From positions 39,176-103,175 of the forward strand of contig JAHLWZ010000823.1 of assembly GCA_020536535.1 (NCBI GenBank): 64,000 bases of DNA, given 5' to 3'. The stretch is from Pelomyxa schiedti. Lineage: Eukaryota; Evosea; Pelobiontida; Pelomyxidae. Under the pieces are notes generated by a model. The model saw nothing but the letters and a program-made list of their open reading frames with translations, ran no database searches and had not been told where the DNA came from. The translations under genes were made by a program, and so were the position numbers. This document shows, piece after piece, positions 26,476-37,919 of the stretch; positions within the stretch are counted from its first letter, which is position 1, and every line of letters begins with the position of its first letter.

Positions 26476-29182
26476 ATGGATGACTACGGGGTAACTATAG
26501 CCACGACGCCGCCTCCTACGATGGGCCCCCCTCCTGGCTCGCAGCAGCAGCAGCCGCCCCAATCGCCGCCGACGTCGACGACGGCTGTATTTGGGGTTCC
26601 ACTGAGGGCTGAGGCCACGGCGCTGCCTGGGGCCCTGGATTCTCTGCTTTTCGTGTTGAACGCGTGCGTGCCTGCCCAGTCCGATTTGTTCGACCTGTCA
26701 TTGGCTGGCCCACAGAGTCTGCTTACTCACCCCAAGTTGGTGGCTCTAAGGACAGCAATAGATTCTGGCCAGGAGGATCCTTTGGGCCAGGTTTTTTTTT
26801 TTTTTTTTTCTTTTTTTGTTTTGTTTTTTCCCTCCTTATCCTCACTTAAAACCAAAATTAGGAAGATGACCCACAAGTTGTGGCAGCAGTACTGCTTTTA
26901 TACCTTCATCTTCTGCCACATCCAGTCATACCACCTAAATACTATTTCACATTTTTAAGGCTTTCTGCAATTGCCTCACCTTGGGCACGATTCAAACAGT
27001 TGAGAGTTTTGATAAATAAACTCCCTGGCATTGCTAAAACCTTCACTCTGGCTCTAGTCAAATTCTTTCATGCCTCTGCTTTGGATAGGACGAAACTCTC
27101 TTCAATTTTCTCAAAATACTTGCTGCGCCCAAATCTTGAATTAAGTGAGAACTTCCCTGTACCTCAGCAAGTGTACAGAATCGTGGTTGATATGATTGAA
27201 CAAGCACCTTACATGTCTCTCACAACAGAGGAACCTCTTATAACAGACCCTGCAGCACCCCCAGAACCACCAAATGAATTTAAGCTTCTTGGATTTGCTC
27301 TTTATGATTTCAATGGGGGAGGTTCGTTATTACATTGTGCTCTTACTTAGGTTCTTACTGCCTTTTACAGGTGAATCTGGAGTTCTCTCTTTCAAAGCTG
27401 GGGAGCGCATGCAACTTATCAATGCTCATCAGGACGATTGGCTTGAAGGGATTATACGTGGCACCTCTGGATTTGCTCCTTCAGGCTACATTGACCTTAT
27501 TCCAATGTCTCCTCCTGCAAACTTCGGGCGAGGAAAGCCACCGCCGGGACCAAACCAACCCCCAACACGACCTATTCAGATTCCTGCTCCCCTGACCCCC
27601 ACCCCCACCCCAACACCCAGCACCATTACTGCCCCTAGCCCTGCTGTTGTCACCCCCACTCCCACCACTACACCTGCTCCCACTCCCACCACTACACCTG
27701 CTCCCACTCCCATTCTCTGTCCCCCTCCAACTACTGTTCCCCCTTTTGCCCTCCCAGCGACACAGACTGAGGTACCACCACCGGCAGTCTTGCCTGTGTC
27801 CCCACCTCCCATTATCCCTCCAATTGACATTCCAGCTATCCCAGCTCCAATGGCCCCAGCACCTCCTGCCCCACCCACTTCACAGATTGAGCCACCCGCA
27901 CAGCCACCTCCACCCGTATCCTATCAGCCCCCTCCACAGCCGCCGTCATTCCAACCACCTCCGCAGCCGCCAACGAGTCAACCGCCTCCACCGGTATCAT
28001 ATCAGCCTCCACCACAGCCTCCAAGTAATACACCTCCTCCCAATAATCAAACCACTCCCCAGACATCACAAAGCCAGATATCTTATCAAACTACCACCAC
28101 CACACAGCAGGTTCAGGTCCAAGTCCAAGTCCAAGTCCAGGTTCAACCCCAACAATCACAACCATTATCTCAGTCACAAACACTTGATGCCCAGTATGCT
28201 CAAGTGGCTCCACCTTCATCAACACCAAGCCAAGCTTGTACTGTATGCATTATCCCTTTTATTTTCCATCTGGTTAAAGGCTGCTGTAGGATACCACCGA
28301 ACCTCCTCCCACAAACACACCTCCTGTCATCAATGGAAAAACAACAGGCAAAATTCCCAACCCGAATGAGTGCGGTGAAAGCAATCACATTGTAGTTGTT
28401 GTGGGAAGTGGTGGTGTAGGTAAGTATGTATTTATTCAATGCTACACTCACTTTATAAGGAAAATCGGCTCTTACAATTGGATTTGTACAGCACAGCTTT
28501 GTTGAAACATATGATCCTGTATGTTTTTTTTTCCCCCTTGCTGAACAGTATCTTACACTGAAATAGACAATCGAGGTAATACAGGTGTTGCTAATCACAC
28601 TTTTATTGATTTGCCCTCAGGACTCTTACCGCAAACAAGTTGTCGTAGACGACGCCTCCAGTGTCTTGGACATTCTTGACACAGCAGGTACTGTCTAATT
28701 TTCTCTACAATTATAAATTCCTTTAACAAACTGTCCAGGGCAAGAAGAATTCAGTTCCATGAGGTTTCCATCTACCCCCTCCCAAACAATGAATCACACA
28801 AACACTAAACTTTGTTGAACCAAACAACAGGGACAAGTACATGCACACAGGACACGGATTCGTTCTGGTTTTCTCCCTTACTTCAGCAACATCATTCCGC
28901 GAGATTCCAGACCTCTACCACCACATTCTCCAAGTCAAGGACGCCGAGTACGTACCAATCGTCATCGTCGGCAACAAGTGCGACCTCTACGACCTCATCG
29001 AAGTCAGCATCGCGGACGCCAACAGGTTCGCCCAGTCTGTCAACGCCCCGTTCTTCAAGGCAAGTGCCAAACTCAACATCAACGTTGATGAGAGCTTCCA
29101 CCAGCTTGTGCGGGGCATCAGAACACACAGGGCAAAGCAGGGCCACAATAAACCCCCAAGGAAACTGTGCTGTCTATTGTAG
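26476..29182 (+). CDS. RhoGAP-like / SH3 / Pro-rich / Ras GTPase fusion protein
   Basis: One reading frame carries four parts. (1) A RhoGAP fold: VAAVLLLYLHLLPHPVIPP, FKQLRVLINKLPGIAKTFTL, and LSSIFSKYLLRPNLEL. The place of the catalytic Arg (GIFRVSG in the family) reads DLFDLSLAG, so the finger is absent. (2) An SH3 domain: GFALYDFNGGG, SGVLSFKAGERMQLI, WLEGIIRGTSGFAPSGYIDL. (3) About 220 residues of Pro/Thr/Gln. (4) A complete Ras domain: VVVVGSGGVGKSALTI, PTIEDSYRKQV, DILDTAGQEEFSSMRD, VGNKCDLYD, FKASAKLNI, ending KLCCLL, a CAAX box with terminal Leu. A phase-0 intron (donor GTATGC after SQACT, acceptor TGTAG before DTTEPPP) links parts 3 and 4 in frame, and no in-frame Met precedes the Ras P-loop. 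It probably acts at membranes in Rho/Ras signalling. Confidence 0.88.
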
Positions 29183-29401
29183 ACAAATAGTAATAGGGTT
29201 TCATTTTTCACATGTTCTTTTGTAACACGGAAGCAAATTTAAAATACTGAAGTGTGCTTCCTTTGTGGTTCTACACTTAGGGAGTCCGTGATTTATCCCA
29301 AGCGAACTCCCAAGCAAGCACTGGTGAAGTGTGAACATTTGTTGAGTAGGACATTTTGTGCTGCTTGAGCGTTTTCGGGTTTTCCTGCTAGAGGTTAACT
29401 A

Positions 29402-30869
29402 TTACATACAGCCTGATGGCGGCAAAGTACCGGCCCAGGAGGTGTAAAAGGAGTGCAAAAGGGGCGTGCCAAACGCGAAGCCAACTGTCCAAGGTTTTCT
29501 GATGTTGAGCATTGTTGTTCCGCGTAGCAGTTCTAGTGATTTGTCGTCAGTCATGTTGGAGGAGAGCTGTTCGTTGTTAATGAGGAGAGTCTTTCAGGGA
29601 ATGAGAACAACCATGACACACTGTACAGCAGGAGGTACGGTTCTTGCCAAGCATTGCAGGGTTGTTTCACTCCATTTTGCAGGTGTAGAATTATTCGAGG
29701 CATTAGGCCCAGGTGTGACAAATGTGGGTCTAAATATTATGCCTGGTCTTTTCTAAGAAAAAAGTGGCAGAAACTCAACAACCTTCAAGTAAAACGTGAG
29801 CTTTTTGCAGAGCACCAAAAATACTAGTGAAAATAGTTTCTGTGATGGTAGCACTCTCTTCTATTGGAATGGAATGTTGAATAATGACTTCTGCATCAAT
29901 CATTGGTACCAAACCAGACTCCTAAAAAAATATTAATTTTCGGAGTGAGAAGAAATGCGACCTGGCACACAGCAGCGTACTGGGCTTGAATGGTTGTATT
30001 TAAATCAATGGCGTGTTGTGTAGGTAAACCGTTTCCAGCATAAAAAACGGTTTTCCTAATGGAATATGAGCCGGAGGTAGACTGTCCTGTACCCACCATT
30101 TTGCAAATCGTGCACCTTCACCATAATATCTTGTACATCTAGCTCCCAAATCATCCAGGCCTTGTGTGCATTCCTCGATGTCAAACCCAGGAATGTTGTG
30201 CACACCCCTATCCAGAACAACTCCAATTGCTATATCGCGTGATCGCAGTACATCAACTATACGGCGACCATTTTGGGAGCAACGCTGGGCAAACACTTCA
30301 TCCGTCAGGACAACCCCACAGATGAACTTGTTTAATCCTTGAGAATTGTATATGAGAAGGTTGCACATAATCTCGATTTGGGTGTGGGAGTTACCATCTG
30401 TCGTTGCAATCAAATCACGAGCTTTCCCACGTATCTCGGCAGAGTTGGTGAGCCCCATTGAAGAGAATTGTTGAGTGAGGCACTGGGTGTCAGGTCCCTC
30501 GTCACACAGGAGGAAACCCTTCCCAACCACAGCGAGCTTGAGCATGGTCTGCAGCACCTCTCTGTGCGCCTGCTCCCTCTGCTGCATAATCTGCTCGCGC
30601 TGGTGCTGCCTTTGCTGCATAAGCGCCAGCTGTTGGTGCAACTGAGCCTGCTGCAGTTGCTGCTGTAACTGCGTAGCGGCCGTGGGGCTACATGCAGCAG
30701 TTTTGGTCGCGGCGGCGCTGCTGGGAGTGGGCGGAGTGGGAGGCGGACTCATGCGCGCGATCTTGTTTGGCGGTTGTTGCTGTGGCGTCGTCTTTTCTCC
30801 AGCACCGAATATGGACGGCATTGTAATCTGTTGTGGTTGCTGTGTATGCGGCTCCGCTGCTCGCCTCAT
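29402..30869 (-). CDS. Gln-rich class I aldolase homologue lacking catalytic lysines (pseudo-enzyme)
   Basis: After a Gln/Pro/Ala-rich N-terminus of about 100 residues, the frame follows class I fructose-bisphosphate aldolase: VVGKGFLLCDEGPDT, FICGVVLTDEVFAQR, IAIGVVLDRGVHNIPG, GLDDLGARCTRYYGEGARF then AKWKTVFYAGNGLPTQHAID (a 46-nt intron joins inside KW), ESGLVPMIDAEV, GIIFRPTFVTPG, RTVPPAV and RKPWTVGFAFGTPLLHSF, ending at 29402. In active enzymes the Schiff-base Lys sits in LLKPNMVTPG; here it is Arg (IFRPTFVTPG). The Lys of GIKVDKG is Val, the FLSGG loop is not recognisable, and the C-terminal tail with its Tyr is missing. The first Lys of AKW is kept. It is probably a non-catalytic paralogue, perhaps regulatory. 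The exons between 29560 and 29700 are the least certain. Confidence 0.85.
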
Positions 30870-30894
30870 CTCCTTTCTTTAGTTCGTTTTTCGT

Positions 30895-33374
30895 ACAAAA
30901 ATGATTTCGTTTGATCTTAGGTCGTTTGCATTTTTTTTCTTTGTTTTGGTTGTGGCAACAGGGCAGGGCAACCACTTGGATAGACAACTTGGATTTTTGT
31001 ACAGCAAAAAAAGGCAGTGGAAAGGGGTTGTATGCGTGGTTAATATGGAGGTGATGATTATATAAGAATCCCATAAGTTGATCATGCACTCCCGCTGTCG
31101 GGCCATACACTCCAGGGCCAGAATCCACCCGGGCAGTCGCGGGCGTAGCTGTACCCTGTGAAGATGAAAGCCGTGCCAACTCTGTTATGGGTGGTTGGGT
31201 CAGACGAAACTAGTTGGGGAGTAGGGGAAAAGTGGAAATTACGGGAAAGCTCCACAGGCAAGAACAGCAGATACGAACATGTAGAATATGAGTTGTTTTT
31301 TCATAGAACCAGATAGGGCAGGTGGTTTCTTGCATATTTTGGTCAAGCGGAGGCGGTCGATACCGACTCTGTCAAATGTGTCAGATTGTTTTGGTTTATT
31401 TTTGGAGCTTACTCGATAACATTAGCTAGAAGGGCAAGTAATGTTATTAGGGGAAAGAATGGCATCCCTAAATAAATAACGAATTGCCGATAGAGAATTT
31501 CTAAGTATTCCTCGGCGAGGTCAAATTCTGGCTAAGACCCTTTTAGAGAAAGGAGAAGAAGAAAATATGTTGATTTGCCCACCCTGTCTTTGCGGGAATT
31601 TATCTTTGTATCCGTACAGCAACAGCAGAAGCATTTCTTCACTAAAGGATATATCAAAGGATAGCCCACTTCTATGGCGTTGGAAACCTTTGAAAGGACA
31701 CACAATGAGTACCATTAATAGAAGAAAGAGACCTACCAACAAGTCAATGACGATCAGCATTAGGAATTGGTCACCCATGGCAACCAGCCCACATTTGGTT
31801 TCTGCTGCGTCTGTGCTTGTTAGTGAACCATCACCTCCTTGCCAATATGGTAAGTGAAGATCAGGCAAATTCCAATCATAGGTGAGTTCGTCTGCCCAGA
31901 AAACCATCACAAGCCATCGAGAAATGTACATCATGACGACATTTAAAACCTTTTGAAGAGTAAAGGGCTTGCTGCCGGAGATCCGTTGTACCTTGAAGGA
32001 GTACCATTTGAATAGAACATGCTCCTTATAAGATGACCAATGCGTGTGCCGCTCGAATTTAGTCAATCCTGTTGCTATAGCAGCCCAGATAAGCCGCACT
32101 ATAGTCACGACGAGAGCAACAGCAGTAGAGGCACTAATTATCATAAAGATATGAATTTTGTTGTTGTAGGGCAGTGATTACATTCGTGATCCTATAGCAT
32201 TTTTCTCAAGAATAGTCAACCCAAATGTGCAACCAGCAGAAACAGCTAGCAAAGATACAAATACGAAGAAGGAGAAAGCTCCCCTAACACAACGTGAAAA
32301 GTGGGTGATGTCTTCATTGTCCTGGGAAAAAGGTCAGCTGGCTTTAACAAACTATACATTCAACAGGAATTTCATCTTCAATATAGTTGTCCTCGTGATC
32401 ATGAATATTCCTGTGCTTAAAAAAGCGGGCAACACTTATAAAGTAAACCCACCTTTTACTTGGTTAACTTTTTTTTTTTGGTTTGGTTAGTGTAAGCATA
32501 CCCACAGAAAAACCATGACAGAGCATATACTCCAGATGATATCAACCTGCATTTATTACTCAGTTTTTGGAATTGCCCAGTGTGAGGTACCAGTAATAAA
32601 AAGTATCACTGGTGTAGGAGGATAAATAAAATATTCTCCTTCTGTCTTCAATTCCAGAAATACCAGAGTCCAGAGCGACATCGTCTTTCGTTAAGTCCAA
32701 TATACAGTGCGGAATAAAGTTGACAAGTACTAGAAGAATGAATCGAAAGAAAAATAACAAGTAACCACATACTGCAGAGAAGCCCAAAAACGTTGGTTCC
32801 AATTATAAAGATCAGAAATCTGAAGTACAACTCTACGCCAGTCCCATAACTTGAAGAAAATTAGTACTATCCTATAAATGCAATTGACGTACTATTTTCC
32901 GATAGACTTTTTGGAACCACAACACTTTGGAATATGCTTGTCATCATCCTCGTCCTCTGTAGCATTATCATCTTTTATTCTGACAGAAAAATTAGAAGAC
33001 AGAGGCACCAACGAGATACTTTTTCAGGTATCGGCACCCAGACTTGGTTGTTTTCAACTTATAGCCTGGCGGTACTTTAACCTTCCTAGCCTTCCGTTAA
33101 AAAAAGCCCTAGACTCAAACAAGAAAACTCACTTTTTTTTCTTCATTGGTGTTGAGACACCCATGAAGGACTCTACCAAGTAGGTTAAAAAAAAAGAGAG
33201 AGAGGTAGAGAGTATACCCAGAAGGTACTCCACACGATTGCCGTCATAAACCTGATAGGGTTGGTCAGGTGTTGGTGTGTAGTACCCTTGGTCACTCGCG
33301 CTCACGCCGCCGACAGCCTGGTCTCCCACAATTGGAACCCCCAGTGGGGTCATCTCAATATCACCCCCGCTCAT
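30895..33374 (-). CDS. Transmembrane channel-like (TMC) protein
   Basis: Multi-pass membrane protein of the TMC group, pore-forming subunits of mechanosensitive or leak channels in animals. The start MSGGDIEMTPLGVP leads to a short cytosolic part, then YGTGVELYFRFLIFIIGTNV, the TMC first-span motif (GTG--SYF-FL). The main exon (31521-32144) has several spans, a FERHTHWSSYKEHVLFKWYS linker, then KCGLVAMGDQFLMLIVIDLL, corresponding to the C-x-G-Q--x-L--D segment. The next exon, EFDLAEEYLEILYRQFVIYL then GMPFFPLITLL, matches the diagnostic TMC domain (FDIA--VL-L-Y-Q---W-G-FF-PLLP). Later exons include KKQLIFYMFVSAVLACGAF. The 3' end is uncertain between about 30,880 and 31,085, and intron ends in 32,150-33,200 are not all resolved. 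Confidence 0.72.
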
Positions 33375-33657
33375 TTCCCTCCCTCACTCCCTTCACACAG
33401 TACTAGGAGTTGAGTTTTTTTTTTTTTTTGTTCGGCCTAGGGGTTTCGGGTGTTGCTTTGTTCGGCAGATGTGTTGGCCTTTGGATGCGATTCACACGCA
33501 CAAGATTGCACAATCAATAAATAACGCTCGTGTTCGGTTCGGTGTCGTTGTGAGTCCCCGACTTGGTTAGGTGTTAATGTAGTTACAAGCGTACGTAGTC
33601 TCTACGGTTGTTTAACGTCGTTTTTGTTTTTGTTTTTTTTTAACAACGAGTAAGTCA

Positions 33658-35709
33658 ATGCGGTTAGGGTTCGGAGAAATGAACAAGTTCCTTGGGCGAT
33701 CTAAATCTGTATTTGAGCACACCCGGAAGAAGATGGGGGGTACCGCCATTCCACTCCTGAGTGCTGCCTGGGGGCACCTACCTATGTGCGGTGAATTTGG
33801 TTGGGTGAAGTTTTTGGTTCATTCGGACCTTGGAATGGCTTCTGTTCGCGGAGCCGCAACAACGGGTAGGGTCGTGGCGACGACCGAGCCCGTCAAAACA
33901 AGCAACAACAATAATCACCCGCAAGATCAGGCACCCGTTGGTGTGGGACCAGGGCGCCGGCCCGGCCCCAGCCCCTGCTGCCCCTGGGAGTGCGTGCTGC
34001 TCTCCTCGGGCTGCCGCTTCCCCCGCCGCGTGGTGCCCGACCCCCTCGGCGCCGCCCTGGCGGTCGTGGGCCCCGGCGGCCACGTGGCGGTGGACAAGGT
34101 CGCGCCGCCCCCGCCAAACCCCCAGCGGCACCACCAGCAACAGTCGCAGTCGCAGTCGCAGTCGCCCTCTCAGCCACAGGCACAAGGAGCAGCACACCAG
34201 CAGCAGCAGCAGGCGTCGTCGTCGGGGAAAAGTGGCGGCGGGGCGTCGGAGCAGAGTCTGGAAATCGACGCCGCGTCCCATGTTTGCTTCGTGCGGCCTC
34301 TCGTGAAGCCCCCCACGGAGATAGGGCACGACGACGTGGCCTCGGGGGGCAGGGGCGGGGCCGATGGCGGGGCCACACAGTCCCAGGCCCAGTCTCAGTC
34401 TCACTCCCAAGCACTACAAGCCCAAGTGCAGGAACAAACACAAATGCAAAGCGCCTTGCAGGGGCAGCAGCAGCGATTGCAGGAGGACTCTCCTCTTGTG
34501 GTTGTGGCAGTGATGGCAAGGGTTACAAAGTGTGAGGTGCGAGGTGTGACCCCCCACTTTTATTCTAACCCCCTTCGGTATGTGTACTAATCTGTTTTTC
34601 CTTTTTCTTTCACCTAGCTGTGCTCGTGGGAACTGGGCGGCGGGAATACGCAGATACCAGTTTCTTGCGAGTCGGGAAGGTTCCCTTTTTCCCTTCCTGC
34701 TTATGGCTGTGAACACTTAAATATGTTGCATGTAAACATTCAGGGGGTTCACTATTACGGGTGGATGTTTTAAACTCTTTTCTTGGGCAGACCATATTGG
34801 AATAATCTCTGACAACATGAAATCTCTTCTTCTATTACAATGTTCCATTGTGCCATCGGCAACGCCGTCACCTTTGCGCTATGATTCCATAATCCTCAGT
34901 ACTCTCGCTGTTGTGGAGGCTTCTTCCGCCGGGCTTGACTCTCTCCTCTGTGGTGTTTGGGATGCATCAAATCTCTGGATTGGAGGCACTGGGGGTATTA
35001 CTGTTGTGCCAACAGCTCCAAAAACCGGCATTCAGGTGTGGTGTCGACGTTCTAGCACTTGTGATATTCACCCTCACCATAAAGAAACCGGAGCTCATTA
35101 CATTAAGTGACCGGAAGGAAGGATTGATTGTAGATGGTGAATTACATCGCGTTTTACTTCCGCTGATCCTCCCACAATAGAGATACACACAGTTAGCAAT
35201 AATCTTGTAATAGCTGGAAGCAACTCAGAGGTTGTGCACGCGATTTTTAGAAGACCCCAACGGCATCAACACCAACCACAAACTGCCATCTGCATGACTT
35301 TTGCTATTCCATTTCCTGTAAAAAAGTTCGCTGTAATGCCTGCTCTCGAAAACGGTACCGTGCTACTACTGAACATTTGTTTCTCACTCCCATACAGGGC
35401 AAGGACTGCTTGTAATCGTTTCTCCAGATAACCACACTCTTTTCATTTGCTCATTGAAGGACCTTTTACCCTCCATAATACGTGCCGAGCACTCCTTACG
35501 GCATGGTGTGTTCCATTATTGTGTAAATCCTAGCTTATCCCTTCTCATCCCAAGGTGTACTGGAGGAACAAGGGCAGGTCTGGGCGGTTCCACTTGATAC
35601 AGCATTTGTGAGTTTGTGCTCAGTGGAACATGTTGCTTGTGTTGCCCCAGACATGGTTCTTGTTGAGGGACAGGGGTGCTTATATTGTTACCACAATATT
35701 CACTCTTAA
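33658..35709 (+). CDS. Hypothetical protein with Gln/Ser/Gly-rich insert
   Basis: The first exon (from MRLGFGEMNKFL) has a segment with CCPWECVLLSSGCRFPRR and VVGPGGHVAVDKV, then Gln/Ser-rich repeats, then AASHVCFVRPLVKPP. Short exons follow with LCSWELGGGNTQIPVSC, IVPSATPSPLRYDSIILSTL, EASSAGLDSLLCGVWDASNL, WIGGTGGITVVPT and ELITLSDRKEGLIVDG. The last exons have VSNNLVIAGSNSEVV, VKKFAVMPALENGTVLLL and LLVIVSPDNHTLFICSL, and end HNIHS at 35709. The repeating pattern of short hydrophobic strands closed by W/G-G turns suggests a beta-propeller, but I do not recognise the family. GC content is very high in the first exon and falls sharply after it. Confidence 0.5.
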
Positions 35710-35744
35710 AATGAGGCAATAGACTGAAATGAATTTCGTTTATT

Positions 35745-37752
35745 TTATGGTGCTGTGTAGTACTTGGTGATGGCAACCAGAAAAGCGAGAATCACAAACC
35801 CGAGGGAGAAACCAAGAAGTAGTTTGGCGGGGTGAGAACTAGAATGCGATTGAGGACTAGTAGATGTATTAGAACAATACATTTTTGTTGGGATGGAAGG
35901 ACACACCTCACCTACCTCCTTTTGGCTTCGGTAATTTGGTTCTCCAACCAAGGGAACACGGAGGTAATGCAAGCTGAGCTTGTCCACTCATGGGTGTTAT
36001 GCCCTGCGGAAACTCTTTTCTCGCCAGTGCTCTGTACCAACATTAGGATAACCTAAAGGAATGGAGTAAGAAACCCGTAGTGGTGTATCTAGTGGCTGGT
36101 CTGAGGCTGCCCAGTTGATACAGTTCTTGGCAATGAATTGCCTGATCTCAGCGTTTCTACATCCACCAAGGAATGAATCCGTGAGGGCAACAGCATTCAA
36201 CCTTCCACGAAGTGCGTCCCCTTCTTGTGGTTATGCAAAGAGTGGGGAAAAAAGATGCCATGTAAAATACATTCAGACTCCAGCAATGAGCTCGTGCAAA
36301 ATCCACCAGCTGAATGCGCAACAATCACAATGTGCGCAGCTGGTGATTGACTTATAACATTCCTCCAAGCATAGATAGTATGATCAATTGGACTGGCATT
36401 CCCTTTTATGTTCACACAACGCCCTTGCCTTGTAGAACCAAAGGATTTGTCGGTATTGAAAAAGTCCTCCCATGTCAATGGTGCTGGGATACAGTTAGTT
36501 CTGGGCAGTGGAAGACTATACTGACGTGGCTCTTTGATGGGTGCCCTGTTTAAGTTGGGATTCAAAATTGCAAGGGAGTATCCAAGTGACTGTGCTCTCT
36601 CAATATAAGGCAGTATACTCCCGACGGTGAGAGAATCGTTGAGACAAAGTGCACGGGCCCACTGGCCGGGTCTAAAATGAATGGGGATTACTACCGTTTG
36701 AAATTGAAACTTTTCTTTGTATTTGTTTCTGCTAATATTATAATAGAAGGGAAACCTTACTGCACCCGATCCTTGTATTATAATCATCAATTTGTCAGTG
36801 TTTGTTTTGAGGTCTTCACTAACAAAAATATTGTTGTATGGGCCATTTGGATCATCCACTGTGTAAAAGAGATCAATCACGTGGATGCAGCATTACTATG
36901 CAAACCTGGAAGTAAAACCTCTTTCATGTGATACTTTTCCTTCATTACATCTTGGATATGTTTCACAACGTAGTCACCAATAATATCGTAATGGATTTCG
37001 GAAATGTAATGGTAGCGTTCACCTGCGTTTTAAAAAAAAAAAGGAGTTCAATATAAGAATGACTTCCCTAAATGTTCAACCTGAGGCCATTTGCCTGAGC
37101 TCACCAGCTTCGTTGAAGTGATACCTCAAGTCCGCCAGGCACACAGGGTGCGTAGCAGGAATAGTTGCAAATAAATTGTTGAGCATTGTAGTAGCTTCCG
37201 GGGAAGCAACAGCCCGAACGGCATTGACAATCATTGGGCCCTTGCACTCCCTATATGGGCACGCCAACAACAGTGGACTGCGCCTGCGACCCACCAACTC
37301 CCTATCCACGTGCTTGCTAGCACATTCAACACACCTTTGTTTTTTGTTTTTGTTTTTGTTAGTTGCCCACAACCATATGCGCACGCAGACATAAACAAAA
37401 ACCAAACACCAAACAGGTGAAGAAATAGGGGGGAAAGCACGCACGTGGGGCTGGAGCACGACTTGCACACGCACGCCACGTCGCGTGTCTGCTTGCACAC
37501 CACGCAACGCCCAGACGTCACCTTGAGCGGCACCACCGCGGGCATCCTGGACACCGCCGCAGCCGTCGACGTCGCGGCCGAAGCCGTGCTGCTGGTGGCT
37601 GGGATCGGCGTTGCTGCCGACGGCGCCGTGGACGAGGAGGAGGAGGAGGAGGCGCTGGCTGTGGGGGTGGTGGTGGTGGCTGGGGGCTGCGTCTCTGGTT
37701 GGGACGCTGTCGACGGTTCGTTGGGGGTACCCGTGTTGGTTTCGGTTGACAT
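35745..37752 (-). CDS. ARB2/FAM172-family protein with N-terminal Cys-rich domain and C-terminal membrane segment
   Basis: The core matches FAM172A/ARB2: LRYHFNEAGELRQ, KLMIIIQGSGAVR, RPGQWARALCLNDSLTVGS, ILPYIERAQSLGYSLAILNP, SPIDHTIYAWRNVI, AAHIVIVAHSAGGF, AVALTDSFLGG and AKNCINWAASDQPLDTPL. This is an alpha/beta-hydrolase-like fold with a Ser elbow (HSAGG). In animals ARB2A acts in the nucleus with Argonaute and in splicing. Two things differ. The N-terminus (start MSTETNTGTPNEPS) has a Cys-rich, probably zinc-binding unit: GRCVVCKQTRDVACVCKSC, then RCVECASKHVD and CPYRECKGP. The C-terminus ends in LLLGFSLGFVILAFLVAITK, one membrane span nine residues before the end of the ORF, so the protein looks tail-anchored. 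Exons are joined by frame continuity and family order. Confidence 0.8.
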
Positions 37753-37919
37753 TTTTTTTTTTGTTGTTTGTTCCTTCTTTTTTTTACAATCTGGTGCAGA
37801 GCAACAAAACAAGGAAGGTCGTCAGGATTTTATCAATGGGGGACCTTGGAGAATCCAGGTTGCTGGGGAAGCTTGGTCAACCACTGCAAAGAAGTGAGTT
37901 TACAGTTTGTTGTTTGCTC

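Noticed and set aside
28331-28395. A separate Ras gene starting at the ATG near 28333.
   Set aside because: That ATG is in a different frame from the P-loop, and no in-frame ATG lies between the Pro-rich exon and GSGGVGK.
33778-34519. Long minus-strand frames opposite the 33658 gene.
   Set aside because: They mirror the GC- and CAG-rich repeats of the plus-strand exon and have Arg/Pro/Ala composition with no domain.
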